A stretch of DNA of 64,000 bases from Verrucomicrobiia bacterium (GTDB taxonomy: Bacteria > Verrucomicrobiota > Verrucomicrobiia > Verrucomicrobiales > DEV007). The stretch spans positions 1 through 64,000 of the forward strand of contig JAGROY010000197.1 of assembly GCA_020439995.1 (NCBI GenBank). The letters are read 5' to 3'. Below the pieces are notes generated by a model. The model made no database searches. It was not told the DNA's origin and saw only the letters and a list, made by a program, of their open reading frames with translations. Below, piece by piece: positions 45,601-54,120 of this stretch; the stretch's first letter is position 1, and every line of letters starts with the position of its first letter. The translations under genes and the position numbers were made by a program.

Positions 45601-48600
45601 CCGCACGGAACGTCAGGAACTTCGGTTGGTGTCAACTTTGCCATTCCATTCAATGCGCACACGCTGTCGGGCGTTGGGCTGCGCCTTCGATTGTTGCCCG
45701 AAGCGCTGGGGCGTCAGGGCGAGTTTCCGGCGTCCGATGGCTTAAAGCAATTGCCGACGAATCCGGATCCTGGCAGTAACCCTGCAAATTTGGGTGTACT
45801 GGAAACCGATCAGCAGGACGATACGGTCATTTTTGGCAATGTTGTGCTCGGTCAAGTCTTTGAAGAAGCGTTCGTGTTCTACAACGATGGCGGGCAAGAG
45901 CTGACGGTGTCCACGTTGGCTCTGCTCGATTCATCGGGCGGTGTGGTGGAGATCATCAATGCTCCAGCCGTTCCGTTCACTCTAGCGCCGGGAAAGGACA
46001 ACGGCAAAAAGATCACTGTGAGGTTTTCGCCAGTCCTGCCAGGTGACTACTCGACTGCGATCCGTTTCACGAGCAGCGATGCACTCAACACGGATGCCAG
46101 CGGTGCGTTCTACGTCGGGATCCGCCACAAGGTTCTGCCGGTTCCCGGCGAGGTGGAGGACTACCTCGTCGAGATCGCCGCGCCGGATTACGACTTCGGG
46201 GATCTGCCGGAAGACGGCGGTGACCTGCTGCCGACCGGATACAAAACGCTGCTCGCGAACGACGGGCCGCGGCATGCCGTTCTCCGCGATGGCACGGATG
46301 CGCTGCTCTACCTCGGTGGAGGGATCGACGGCGAAAGCGATGGTCAGCCGGTCACCGGCGACGGCAGCGATGAGGATGGCGTGACGGTTTCTGGGATCGT
46401 CGCGGGAGGCAAAGCGAACTTCACCGTGGTGGCGACGAATCTGACGGACGTGCCGCCGGGAGCCACCGGACAGGCCGCATACATTCATGCGTTCGCCGAC
46501 TGGAATGCCGACGGAGATTTCGACGATGCAGATGAAACGCTGGCAGCGCCTGTCAAAGTGGATCCTGGCAAAGTTATGGAGCCGTTTCCCATCGAAATGA
46601 ACGTTCCGTTCTACTCGGCGGTCGGCAAGCTGGTGGGAGTTCGTTTTCGTTACTCGACGACGCAATCCCTCGCTAACACCGGCATCGCCCCGGATGGCGA
46701 AGTGGAAGACTACTTCTTCGACATCGGCGAACCGGCGGAACTCGACTGGGGAGACGCACCCGAGACCGGGACGCCCGGATGGGACAGGCCGGGTTATGCT
46801 ACGACTCGCGCAAACAATGGGCCCCGTCACGGGATCACGAAGGATCTCTATTTTGAACCTTCGCTTCCTGATTCGGAAGCGGATGGCATTCCATCCGCCG
46901 ATTTTACAGGTGACGACGGATGGATGCCGGCTGAAGGAGCTGTCGGAGTCGACGCGAACCTGGAAGGTCACATCCTGCGTCCAGTCATTGTCTACAACCG
47001 GCTTCCCGTTGCTGCTGAGTTCAGCGTGTTCGCAGATACAACAAGTGACGGTTCCTTTGACTACGTTGAGCGTCACGAGATTCCGGCTCAAACGGATGAG
47101 TCATTTGAGTTCGAGATCAAGGCCGACCTTTTTGAGATGCGCCGCACTACGATCGCTGTGCGATTTAGGCTATCATCTCAGTTTGGGCTTAGCGCCGACG
47201 GATTTGCGGCCGATGGAGAAGTGGAAGACGTGTTGCTTGAAAACTTCGTGGCGACTGAATTTGGCGATCTCCCGTTACCATACGATCAGACGGCAGGTCA
47301 TTTCTCTGACAACTCGATTCGTGTATTGAGACTCGGTACTGCAGTCGACAGCGAATATTCGCCGCAACCACACCCCGATGCTGGTGGCGACGATTTAGAC
47401 TCCGACGACGAGGACGGCGTCTCATTCCCTTCCTTGTTGCGCCCGCTTCAGCCGGGGGACAGCTTCCCGGTTTTCGTTTCGGTGCGCAATGGATCGGGTG
47501 AGGACGCTTACTTGATCGGCTTCATCGATTGGAACGGCGACGGTGATTTTGACGATCTCAATGAGACGAGCGCGAGGGTTGCGGTTCCTTCGGCACCATC
47601 TCAGCAACATGCGTCTGGCGTCGAATTCCGTGTGCCGGGTTGGTCGAATGTGGTGCACTCGAAAGTGGGCGCAAGGTTCCGGATTTCCCGAATCCCAGAT
47701 CTCGGCCCGACCGGATTTGGAGCCGTCGGCGAAGTCGAAGATTACATGCTCGATCTGTCCGCGTTTTTGCCCTCCACCATACCTGCTGCCGATGGCGGAC
47801 GTGTTCTAGCAAATGGCCCGGTGCGACTGGGCCCGGAGTATTTGCCGCGAACATACCTCAACGATTTGGCTACGCTGACGTGGGCATTCAATACTGAGCT
47901 ATTGCCGGGGGGGGAGCGGCCGGAACTAGCCGATGCGCAGGTGGCCGCTTTGAAGGATGGATCGGCGTCGCTGTTTGCCACGATCAATGGTGATACCACG
48001 CTACAGCTCCAGCTTGAATTTTTGGAAGAGGGAATCCTCGATTTCGGCGACTTGCAGGATGATGCAGGAGGCGCAGTGGCCGGAACAATCGGGCTCGCGC
48101 AGGCTGTGCTGCCTGATTTTCGCACGAGGTTGGCCGATGGTGGGCCGCGCCATTTCAGCCAGCAGGGGTTGTATTTCGATACGCTGGATCTGTTTGCCAC
48201 GCAGACTCCGGTTGATGTCGAGCCTAACGCCAACACCAGTTATTTCGCAGACGGTGATGACCAAACTGCTGATGCAGACGAGACTGCTCCGAAATTAACC
48301 CTGGTGAAACAAACAGTGACCACCCTGCCCGCCGGGGGAACGCACACGCACAGGATCGATGCCGAGCTGGAATTGAACTTCGTGGCGCGCAATCTGCTCA
48401 GCGGCAATGCCTACATTCGCGGCTGGTGCGACCTGAACTTTGACGGGGATTTCTCCGCGAGCGAAGAGCTGGCGATCGCATTGAATGGCGGCACCACCAG
48501 CGTGGTTCCTCCAGAGTCGACTCTGCCGCCGCCGGGGCCAGGTGGTGATACTTTGGCCGGCTTTCCGGGAACGTTTACCATCCCAGTGCAGATCTCAATC

Positions 48601-51066
48601 GATGCGGGTGGCGCCTGTCACGTTTCCACGACCACGATCCTGCCGATCCGGATTCGCTACACGACCAACCCGTTTCTCGGAGCGGACGATTCGTCGGGTT
48701 CAAGCCTGGTGTTCCCCGGTGAGGTGGAAGACCACCTGTGCTGGTTCGGGTTTGAAGCGGAAGTCTGTGGGGAAGACGAGGAGGTCGACTCGCTGCAGGT
48801 GACGGGAATCGACTGGTCGCCCGGCGCTCCTTTGCAAATCAGCCCCGCACTGATTCCTGAAGCCTACCGTGACGGTTCCGAGGACGCCGAGTGGTTCCTC
48901 AACGGCGAGCCGATCGGCAAACGCCCGCTGCTCGATCCGATTCAGGCCGAATCGGTGACCACTCGTGAGTCGAAGCTGGAATTCAACACGCCCCGGTCGA
49001 CGAACACGCAGGTGACCATCGGGGATGATACTATCTCGGTTATTATCGACAACGATCACCGCGTCACTCCATTTTTGGTTCTGTCAGGGAATGGGCCAGT
49101 GGCAATCAAAGTGGCCAATGGTGGTGCATTCCGGGCGGGCTCCGATCTCCAGTTGGGGAGGCACCTGGTTCCCGAACCATATCTGCAGGATCTGAACTCG
49201 GTGCGGTGGGTGCTTGGTGGAGTCGTGCTGGATGGCGAGTCACCGGTAGTGCTGTGGCAAGACGGGCTGTTCGCGGAGGGAAGTGGTGATTCGCTGTTCG
49301 CCACTATCAACGACTTCGAGGTCGTCAGGATTGGGGTAGAAGTCGCTGATGCAGGCGGCGATTTCGGGGATCTTCCAGACCTTCAAAGCGGAACCTTCCC
49401 GGGAACCGTCGGCCTTACGCAAACGGTCATGGCGGATTACCGCACAGAAGTGAACGACGGCGGGCCGGGGCATCTTGTTGTTGATGGGCTGGACTTCAAC
49501 GTAGTGACGGCCACTGCGTCTACCGCTTCACCGGACCTGGAACTGGACGGCCAACCGCAACCTCTTGCGGATGGTGACGATACCGATGGCGCTGCCGACG
49601 AACTGCCGCCGGTGTTGCTGCTGACGGACCAACGCGTAACGGCGGGTGTCGCAGGGAGCACGCCTTCACACCAACTTAGCGCGACATTGCAGCTCGACTA
49701 CTTGGCAACCAACACCACTGGTGCCGACGCTTACCTCGGCGCGTGGTGTGACCTCAATTTCGATGGCGAGTTTACGAGCGATGAAATGCTGACGGCCAAT
49801 ATCGTGACGATTGCTTCAGGAAACTCAGGGACTTCGTCGATGTTGATTCCGGTCGAGATTCCAATGGATGATGCTGCCGGATGCGCCGCCGCTGCAGATG
49901 TGCCGCTACCGATTCGCATTCGTTACTCGAGCCATCGCGATTCGATTCAACCAGATGATGTTGGCGCAAAACTGCTTTATCCCGGTGAAGTGGAAGACCA
50001 CCTGTGCTGGTTTCACTTTGAAGCGGATCTCTGCAGTGGAGAGTCAGATTCGTTGAGTGTGGGGGAAGTCGAGTGGTCGCCCGGTGCATCGCTTGCCGCC
50101 GGGCCGACCCTCATTCCCGCAGCGTATCAGGCGGGAGCTGCCAGCGCGGTTTGGTTCCTGGATGGTGAAAGCCTTGGGATGGCTCCGGTGTTGAACCCGG
50201 CGCAGGCGCAGTCGGTGGCCAGCGGTGAAGCGGTGTTGTCTTTCAATATCTCGATGTCGCGCCGCACCGAAGTGACTGTGGGAGGCGACACGATTGCAGT
50301 GATTATCGACAACGATCACCGCATCGCACCGAAGTTTGTGTTTTCGGATGGCGGGCTGGTCACGGAGTCTCCGGTCGCCGGTGTCAGTGCCCTGCGAGGG
50401 GCTCCGCTCAAAGTGGGGCCGGATTTTGTCCCCCAGGAATACCGTTCGAGCGTCAGCGATCCCGAGTGGTTTCTCGGTGGGGTTTCACTAGGGCGGTCAC
50501 CGACACTCAGTGCGGAACAGGTGACAGCGATCGCCGATGGTACGGCGAGACTAACATTTCTCTCAAATGGCGAATCAGTCGCGCCAGTATTTGAAATCAT
50601 TGATTCGCCGCAAATGGTGAACTACCTCCGCGCCGAAGGCTTGGAAGGGGAAGATCTTGCACCGCACAGGGATATTGACGGCGATGGCTACAGTGCGCTG
50701 CAGGAGTTCGCGTTTGGCACTAGAGCGGGCGATGGTTCGAGTCGACCATTCATCATCGCAGTGCTCGTGGGAAGGACAGGTGATTCCGGGCCGGTCTTCG
50801 AATTGATCTATCCACGGCGCGAAGGTGGTGACGAAGGTGGCGATGCGGCTGCGTATTCGGTCGATGGCATCACCTACGTTCCACAGGGTTGCAGTGATCT
50901 GCGCACGTGGAGCTCGCCGAAACCGCGGGGAAATCCATCCGGTGATCTTCCTGAGCTGCCACGCGGATACGAATGGCACGTGCTAGGCATGGATGTGCCG
51001 GACTCTGGCGAAGGCTCGCGTCAGGGATTCTTCCGCATCGGCCTGCGGGCATCGTCGGGCGGTTAG
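42649..51066 (+). CDS. Giant secreted multi-repeat protein (GEVED, Calx-beta-like, EF-hand-like)
   Basis: 2,805 residues. N-terminal export signal about 1-42 (KIGALLTVGIVAITEPLSAG). Residues about 70-280 are rich in GADI, GDEGDDVFYF and GGPGVDSF turns, reminiscent of RTX-like calcium turns without the full nonapeptide. Seven GEVED-domain endings occur (GEVEDYRVFF, GEVEDYLVEI, GEVEDYFFDI, GEVEDVLLEN, GEVEDYMLDL, GEVEDHLCWF twice), each preceded by a DFGDLP- or DWGDAP-type opening. Four Calx-beta-like units lie at about 463-870, and a DUF1573/ASH-like segment near 1,060. The end holds DIDGDGYSALQEFAFGTRAG, a calcium-loop motif common in PVC exoproteins. Probably a cell-surface or matrix protein. 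Divergent from the WD40 kinase operon. Confidence 0.9.
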   Translation: MMNESIYSRPHRHLRTHHAVKIGALLTVGIVAITEPLSAGDVPIETYPVEAYHAFMEERNALLETSEFIEALGDGETYEGTNEPQFFLGITFDDGAGGTGVPSANTMNGQGGSDLFDMDGLNCAANGGAGADIFQLFYLAKGNVLHGADDGDRFHIFGTAGQKARDGEAATVDQMFGDEGDDVFYFLGGSTNTECIGGPGVDSFVMLPDGGQPFPFEFGEDPFTKAHVVKDFTPGEDKLLAGPDVMATLVGLNDGADTGILIEHEGEQYGFLILEGVPCDDVEPGQELDFGDASNTYATLLASNGARHVIVDGFSLGALVDADTDGAPTPNADGDDSNIVDDEDGVTFLSGSTFVAGTTVADVQVNLTNAAGLPDPVLNAWIDFNANGVFEPTEQIATNTALISGMNIVPPFDVPVAATSNGEGACARFRLTGLMESVGPAGPAETGEVEDYRVFFAPPNDLALSVSPASFSENGGSATGTVTRQGIHTHSLVITLSSDDTSEATVPSSVTIPANQTSATFSVTGVDDAIADGTQTVTVTASASAFPSRTANLNVTDDEVPSLQFGISRAPISEGDGAGAATGTITHNIDPSSPLTIILTSSDTTEAMMPTTVTIPAGQSSVQFPIDAVDDAIVDGAQEVTFTATASGFTNGVKIIDVLDDDVATLTLSITEDSVSESAGTGVTQGTVELNTVAGTNISLSVSSDDTSEAQVTTTVAIIIAAGTNSATFFIDAVDDALVDGTQTVTFTASAPGYLSGTDTIDVTDDDTPTLTLSIDKASVFEFDGVDASHVTVTHNLATMIPLSVSISNSDTTEIAAPSTLAIPAGQNSSVFWIDAVDDNIVDGDQTVTLSASASGLPNASDTVVVVDDDLPLDWGDLPEHYAVTDAEGGPRHLATADLRIGTVIDVEPDGTHSPIADADDMSGTATDDEDGLASLPHAEAGRSVTYSVPVLNTTGAPAVLYGYLDWDGDGEFVTGGEVTSVPVPHGTSGTSVGVNFAIPFNAHTLSGVGLRLRLLPEALGRQGEFPASDGLKQLPTNPDPGSNPANLGVLETDQQDDTVIFGNVVLGQVFEEAFVFYNDGGQELTVSTLALLDSSGGVVEIINAPAVPFTLAPGKDNGKKITVRFSPVLPGDYSTAIRFTSSDALNTDASGAFYVGIRHKVLPVPGEVEDYLVEIAAPDYDFGDLPEDGGDLLPTGYKTLLANDGPRHAVLRDGTDALLYLGGGIDGESDGQPVTGDGSDEDGVTVSGIVAGGKANFTVVATNLTDVPPGATGQAAYIHAFADWNADGDFDDADETLAAPVKVDPGKVMEPFPIEMNVPFYSAVGKLVGVRFRYSTTQSLANTGIAPDGEVEDYFFDIGEPAELDWGDAPETGTPGWDRPGYATTRANNGPRHGITKDLYFEPSLPDSEADGIPSADFTGDDGWMPAEGAVGVDANLEGHILRPVIVYNRLPVAAEFSVFADTTSDGSFDYVERHEIPAQTDESFEFEIKADLFEMRRTTIAVRFRLSSQFGLSADGFAADGEVEDVLLENFVATEFGDLPLPYDQTAGHFSDNSIRVLRLGTAVDSEYSPQPHPDAGGDDLDSDDEDGVSFPSLLRPLQPGDSFPVFVSVRNGSGEDAYLIGFIDWNGDGDFDDLNETSARVAVPSAPSQQHASGVEFRVPGWSNVVHSKVGARFRISRIPDLGPTGFGAVGEVEDYMLDLSAFLPSTIPAADGGRVLANGPVRLGPEYLPRTYLNDLATLTWAFNTELLPGGERPELADAQVAALKDGSASLFATINGDTTLQLQLEFLEEGILDFGDLQDDAGGAVAGTIGLAQAVLPDFRTRLADGGPRHFSQQGLYFDTLDLFATQTPVDVEPNANTSYFADGDDQTADADETAPKLTLVKQTVTTLPAGGTHTHRIDAELELNFVARNLLSGNAYIRGWCDLNFDGDFSASEELAIALNGGTTSVVPPESTLPPPGPGGDTLAGFPGTFTIPVQISIDAGGACHVSTTTILPIRIRYTTNPFLGADDSSGSSLVFPGEVEDHLCWFGFEAEVCGEDEEVDSLQVTGIDWSPGAPLQISPALIPEAYRDGSEDAEWFLNGEPIGKRPLLDPIQAESVTTRESKLEFNTPRSTNTQVTIGDDTISVIIDNDHRVTPFLVLSGNGPVAIKVANGGAFRAGSDLQLGRHLVPEPYLQDLNSVRWVLGGVVLDGESPVVLWQDGLFAEGSGDSLFATINDFEVVRIGVEVADAGGDFGDLPDLQSGTFPGTVGLTQTVMADYRTEVNDGGPGHLVVDGLDFNVVTATASTASPDLELDGQPQPLADGDDTDGAADELPPVLLLTDQRVTAGVAGSTPSHQLSATLQLDYLATNTTGADAYLGAWCDLNFDGEFTSDEMLTANIVTIASGNSGTSSMLIPVEIPMDDAAGCAAAADVPLPIRIRYSSHRDSIQPDDVGAKLLYPGEVEDHLCWFHFEADLCSGESDSLSVGEVEWSPGASLAAGPTLIPAAYQAGAASAVWFLDGESLGMAPVLNPAQAQSVASGEAVLSFNISMSRRTEVTVGGDTIAVIIDNDHRIAPKFVFSDGGLVTESPVAGVSALRGAPLKVGPDFVPQEYRSSVSDPEWFLGGVSLGRSPTLSAEQVTAIADGTARLTFLSNGESVAPVFEIIDSPQMVNYLRAEGLEGEDLAPHRDIDGDGYSALQEFAFGTRAGDGSSRPFIIAVLVGRTGDSGPVFELIYPRREGGDEGGDAAAYSVDGITYVPQGCSDLRTWSSPKPRGNPSGDLPELPRGYEWHVLGMDVPDSGEGSRQGFFRIGLRASSGG
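44036..45256 (+). repeat. Four Calx-beta-like tandem repeats in the giant protein
   Basis: Four units of about 100 codons each open with LSVSPASFSE, FGISRAPISE, LSITEDSVSE and LSIDKASVFE, contain SSDDTSEA or SSDTTEAM, then FxVxGVDDAIADGTQ or IDAVDDAIVDGAQ, and close with VTDDE or LDDDV. The spacing of acidic loops fits Calx-beta calcium-binding folds. Divergence between units argues for old duplication. Confidence 0.8.
47756..50605 (+). repeat. Five copies of an unnamed ~75-residue repeat in the giant protein
   Basis: Copies begin near 47756, 48790, 49085, 50055 and 50340. Shared pattern: V/L-x-GP-x-[FLY]-[LV]-P-x-x-Y, then W-x-[LF]-x-G, then an alternating small-residue strand, for example GPEYLPRTYL, ALIPEAYRDG, HLVPEPYLQD, TLIPAAYQAG, DFVPQEYRSS. 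Two of them end in VIIDNDHR. Together with the GEVED segments they form a two-fold block of about 1 kb (48037-49067 and 49360-50327). Confidence 0.65.
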
Positions 51067-51203
51067 TAAGGTCATCTGCGAGAAGCTCACCGACTCTACA
51101 GGCCTATGTGACCCTTCATTCGATCCGCAGGACTTCGTGAACCAGATGACCAGATGCGAACTGCGTAGTATCGCGTTCGGCGAGTTCGTAATATGGGTAA
51201 GAG

Positions 51204-51293
51204 TGGCGGACAGGGTGGGATTCGAACCCACGGTGACATTTCTGCCACACACGCTTTCCAAGCGTGCTCATTCGACCACTCTGACACCTGTCC
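51204..51293 (-). tRNA. tRNA-Ser (anticodon GGA), CCA encoded
   Basis: 90 nt on the minus strand, including an encoded CCA. Acceptor stem GGACAGG pairs with CCTGTCC, discriminator G; D loop has GTGGTCGAATG; anticodon stem CACGC/GCGTG with loop TTGGAAA giving GGA (UCU/UCC codons); a long variable arm identifies serine; T arm GGGTTCGAATCCC is intact. It lies between the giant-protein gene and the cytochrome-bearing dehydrogenase gene. Confidence 0.97.
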
Positions 51294-51448
51294 GTATAAA
51301 AAATGTCCGTGGGCGGAGCGTCGGCACTTTTCGGGCAAAAACCCTGTGTTGCAAGGGTTTTCTTTGGCTGTTTGACGGTCGGCCTGGGGCGAATGCGGGG
51401 GACGCGGCATGCATTGATTAAAGGGAGTGGTTCCGGTAGTCTCAGCCG

Positions 51449-54085
51449 ATGCACCCATTTTTCAGTTTTTTCGTGCTCGCAACGCTTTTGGTAGAGGCGC
51501 GGGCAGATGCGGATTATTCGCAATCGTTCGCGTCCTACGCCGAGCCCGGCTTTCCCTGGTTTTCATCGGTAGTCGATGCCACGGAGGCGGACGAGACGAA
51601 CCAGGGCACCAATCTGACGGTTCGTGGGATTCTGTTGCGGCCGGGGAACGGGATCTACGCCTGCTTTGACACCGATTTGCTGCGGATTTCGGCAGTGTGG
51701 AATGGGGCGCCGGACGGCCAGTTTATTGAAATGAACGGGATCGCGACGCTCTCTTACGATGTCGACTTTCGCAAGGCACCAGGCGGCCAGGAGGCGCTGC
51801 CGAAAATCCTCGGCGAATTCCTTTTTGGCAATGCTGTAGAGCCCGGCTGGATCGTTCGCGAGTCCGGCAAGCCGCTCGATTTCAGTGATCCGCGGGAGCC
51901 AGCGCCCGCAGCGGACGAGCCCGGACGCGGGCCGATTCCAGGAACGCTGGGGCGATTCGACGGCATTCGAATGCTCAAAGGGAACCCCGGCTGTCAGCTG
52001 GAATACACCGTCGCCGATGCGAAGATCCGCGAGCGTGTGCATTCTGCGCCCGACGGAATTCTACGGGCATTCGAGATTGAGCCGCACAAAACTGAGATCG
52101 TGCTGGTGGTTTCGAACACGCCTGAGGTCAAGGTATCGGGCAATGCGACGGTGTCGGTGGTGGATGGTCGGCATATTGTCTCAATCCCGCCGAACGAGCA
52201 GCTTCATTCGTTCTTCGTCAGGGTGTCGACTGAACTGGCAGAAGAGTCGGTCAATGTGGAAGCCGCGCAGGATCCGCCGCACCACTGGCAGGGCTTAGTC
52301 ACCACGCAGGGCACACTTTCAAAGGGTCGGACATTGCCGTATGTCGTGGATGATATTTCCCTGCCGATGCCGAATCCATGGCAGCGCAAGGTGCGGCTTA
52401 CGGGAATCGATTTTTTCCCCGACGGCCGGGCAGCACTGGTGACTCTGGACGGTGATGTATGGATCTTGAGCAACCTCAATGCTGAGCTGAAGGATCTGCG
52501 ATGGCAGCGGATCGCTTCCGGGCTGCACGAGCCGCAGAGCATCCGCGTGCGCGATGGCGAGTTGTTCGTGTTCGACAAGAATGGTCTGCAGCGACTTGTG
52601 GACACGAACGGCGACGGGGAGATCGACTTTTACCAGAACTTTTGCAGCGACTTCGGGCAGACTGCGGAGACGCGTGAGTATCCGAATGACTTCGTGGTGA
52701 AGCCGGACGGTGGCTTTTTTCTGGCCAAGGGCGGCCAGGCGCTGACCCGGCTCGGCAAGGACAACGGTTCGGTGATCGAGGTCTCTGCGGACGGCCAGTC
52801 GGCCAGAGTTTATGCGCGCGGTCTGCGCCAGCCGTTCCTGGGAATTCATCCGCAGTCGGGCATGCTGACGGCATCGGATCAACAGGGACACTTCATTCCG
52901 TCGACGCCGGTGCACTGGATCCGGGAGGGCGGCTACTACGGCTTTGATCAGGCGATCGCGGATCCCGAAAACGCGCCAGCGATCACTCCGCCGCTGACGT
53001 GGATTCCCCACGAAGTGTGTCAGTCCGGTGCCGGGCATGTGTGGATGCATGAGACAAAGTTCGGCCCCATGAGTGGCGCACTGCTGCACCTGGCGTTTCA
53101 CCATCCGGGAGCCCACCGGGTGTATCTCGACCTGGAAGGAGTAGCCGAGGACATCGACAACAATCCGCCACAGGCCGCAGTGATTCCGCTAGGATTGGCA
53201 GTGACTGGGCCAATTCTCAAAGGTGCGGTGAACCCAGTGGATGGTCAGCTTTATGTGTGCGGTGCTCAGGTTTGGGGCAGCAGTTCCAAGTTGGTCAGCA
53301 GTCTGCAGCGCGTTCGCTACCAGCCGAACGTGCCGTGCTATCAGCCATCCGACATTCGGGTCACTACCGAGGGCGTATTGCTGCGTTTTCCCTTTGCGCT
53401 GGAACCTTCTGCCGATCCGCTCGAAATCCTGGCACGTCGCTGGAACTACGTGCGCACTTCCGGTTACGGCTCCGGTCACTACAAGCTGGACGGCTCGGCC
53501 GGAGAAGAAGTCCTGCCCGTTGTCGGTATCGAGTTTTCGCAGGATCGGCGTTCCGTTCTGGTCCGGCTGCCGGACATGCAGAAGACGATGCAGCTCGCGA
53601 TCAGCTACAGCCTGCGGGCCAGTGACGGGCACGGCTTTGGCGACTCCGCTTACATGACACCGCAGCGCATCCATCCCTTCGATGCCGCCGCATCGGGATT
53701 CGCATCGCTGCCAGAAATCACCGCTGAACAGCTTCTGGAAACGACGTTCGTCACCCAGCACGCGCAGAAAGCTGATGCCTCGATGGATTACGGAAAATTG
53801 CTGGCCACCCAGTTCGGCTGCCTTGGCTGTCATTCTGTGGACGGTACGATGGAAGGGAAAAAGGGGCCGAGCTGGAAAGGCCTGGTCGGCTCGTCACGCA
53901 AGCTCACTACCGGCGCAGAGGTGGTGGCAGATCGCGACTATCTGGTGGAGTCGATCCTCAATCCAACGGCAAAAGTTTCCACAGGATTCGAGACAACGGA
54001 AACAGGTATGCCCCCGTACAAAGGAATCCTGACAGAGGTACAATTGGAATCGCTCATGCTGTATTTTGAATCACTGGCAGAGTGA
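51449..54085 (+). CDS. Secreted DUF6797-type protein with sorbosone-dehydrogenase propeller and C-terminal cytochrome c
   Basis: 878 residues; signal peptide HPFFSFFVLATLLVEARAD. Residues about 25-290 match the DUF6797 N-terminal region of Verrucomicrobia and Planctomycetes. About 300-690 is a glucose/sorbosone dehydrogenase-like propeller (VRLTGIDFFPDGRAALVTLD, VDTNGDGEIDFYQNF, PNDFVVKPDGGFFLA, GIHPQSGMLTASDQQG). The C-terminal 100 residues are a c-type cytochrome: QFGCLGCHSVDG (CxxCH) and the distal methionine in TGMPPYKGIL. Family role inferred: periplasmic oxidation of an alcohol or sugar with electrons passed to the fused heme. Convergent with the larger fusion protein at 54121-58434. 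Confidence 0.88.
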   Translation: MHPFFSFFVLATLLVEARADADYSQSFASYAEPGFPWFSSVVDATEADETNQGTNLTVRGILLRPGNGIYACFDTDLLRISAVWNGAPDGQFIEMNGIATLSYDVDFRKAPGGQEALPKILGEFLFGNAVEPGWIVRESGKPLDFSDPREPAPAADEPGRGPIPGTLGRFDGIRMLKGNPGCQLEYTVADAKIRERVHSAPDGILRAFEIEPHKTEIVLVVSNTPEVKVSGNATVSVVDGRHIVSIPPNEQLHSFFVRVSTELAEESVNVEAAQDPPHHWQGLVTTQGTLSKGRTLPYVVDDISLPMPNPWQRKVRLTGIDFFPDGRAALVTLDGDVWILSNLNAELKDLRWQRIASGLHEPQSIRVRDGELFVFDKNGLQRLVDTNGDGEIDFYQNFCSDFGQTAETREYPNDFVVKPDGGFFLAKGGQALTRLGKDNGSVIEVSADGQSARVYARGLRQPFLGIHPQSGMLTASDQQGHFIPSTPVHWIREGGYYGFDQAIADPENAPAITPPLTWIPHEVCQSGAGHVWMHETKFGPMSGALLHLAFHHPGAHRVYLDLEGVAEDIDNNPPQAAVIPLGLAVTGPILKGAVNPVDGQLYVCGAQVWGSSSKLVSSLQRVRYQPNVPCYQPSDIRVTTEGVLLRFPFALEPSADPLEILARRWNYVRTSGYGSGHYKLDGSAGEEVLPVVGIEFSQDRRSVLVRLPDMQKTMQLAISYSLRASDGHGFGDSAYMTPQRIHPFDAAASGFASLPEITAEQLLETTFVTQHAQKADASMDYGKLLATQFGCLGCHSVDGTMEGKKGPSWKGLVGSSRKLTTGAEVVADRDYLVESILNPTAKVSTGFETTETGMPPYKGILTEVQLESLMLYFESLAE

Positions 54086-54095
54086 TGAAAGCAGT

Positions 54096-54108
54096 GCCCG
54101 AAACGGGC
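54096..54108. terminator. Small GC hairpin between convergent genes
   Basis: GCCCG-AAA-CGGGC lies 10 bp after the cytochrome-protein stop and 13 bp before the stop of the convergent fusion gene. No T tract follows on either strand, so termination is uncertain. Confidence 0.3.
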
Positions 54109-54120
54109 GAGTGAAGTTCC

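Noticed and set aside
45982-47091. 369-codon minus-strand frame inside the giant gene
   Set aside because: Antisense to GEVED repeats; the plus-strand frame is uninterrupted for 2,805 codons with recurring domains.
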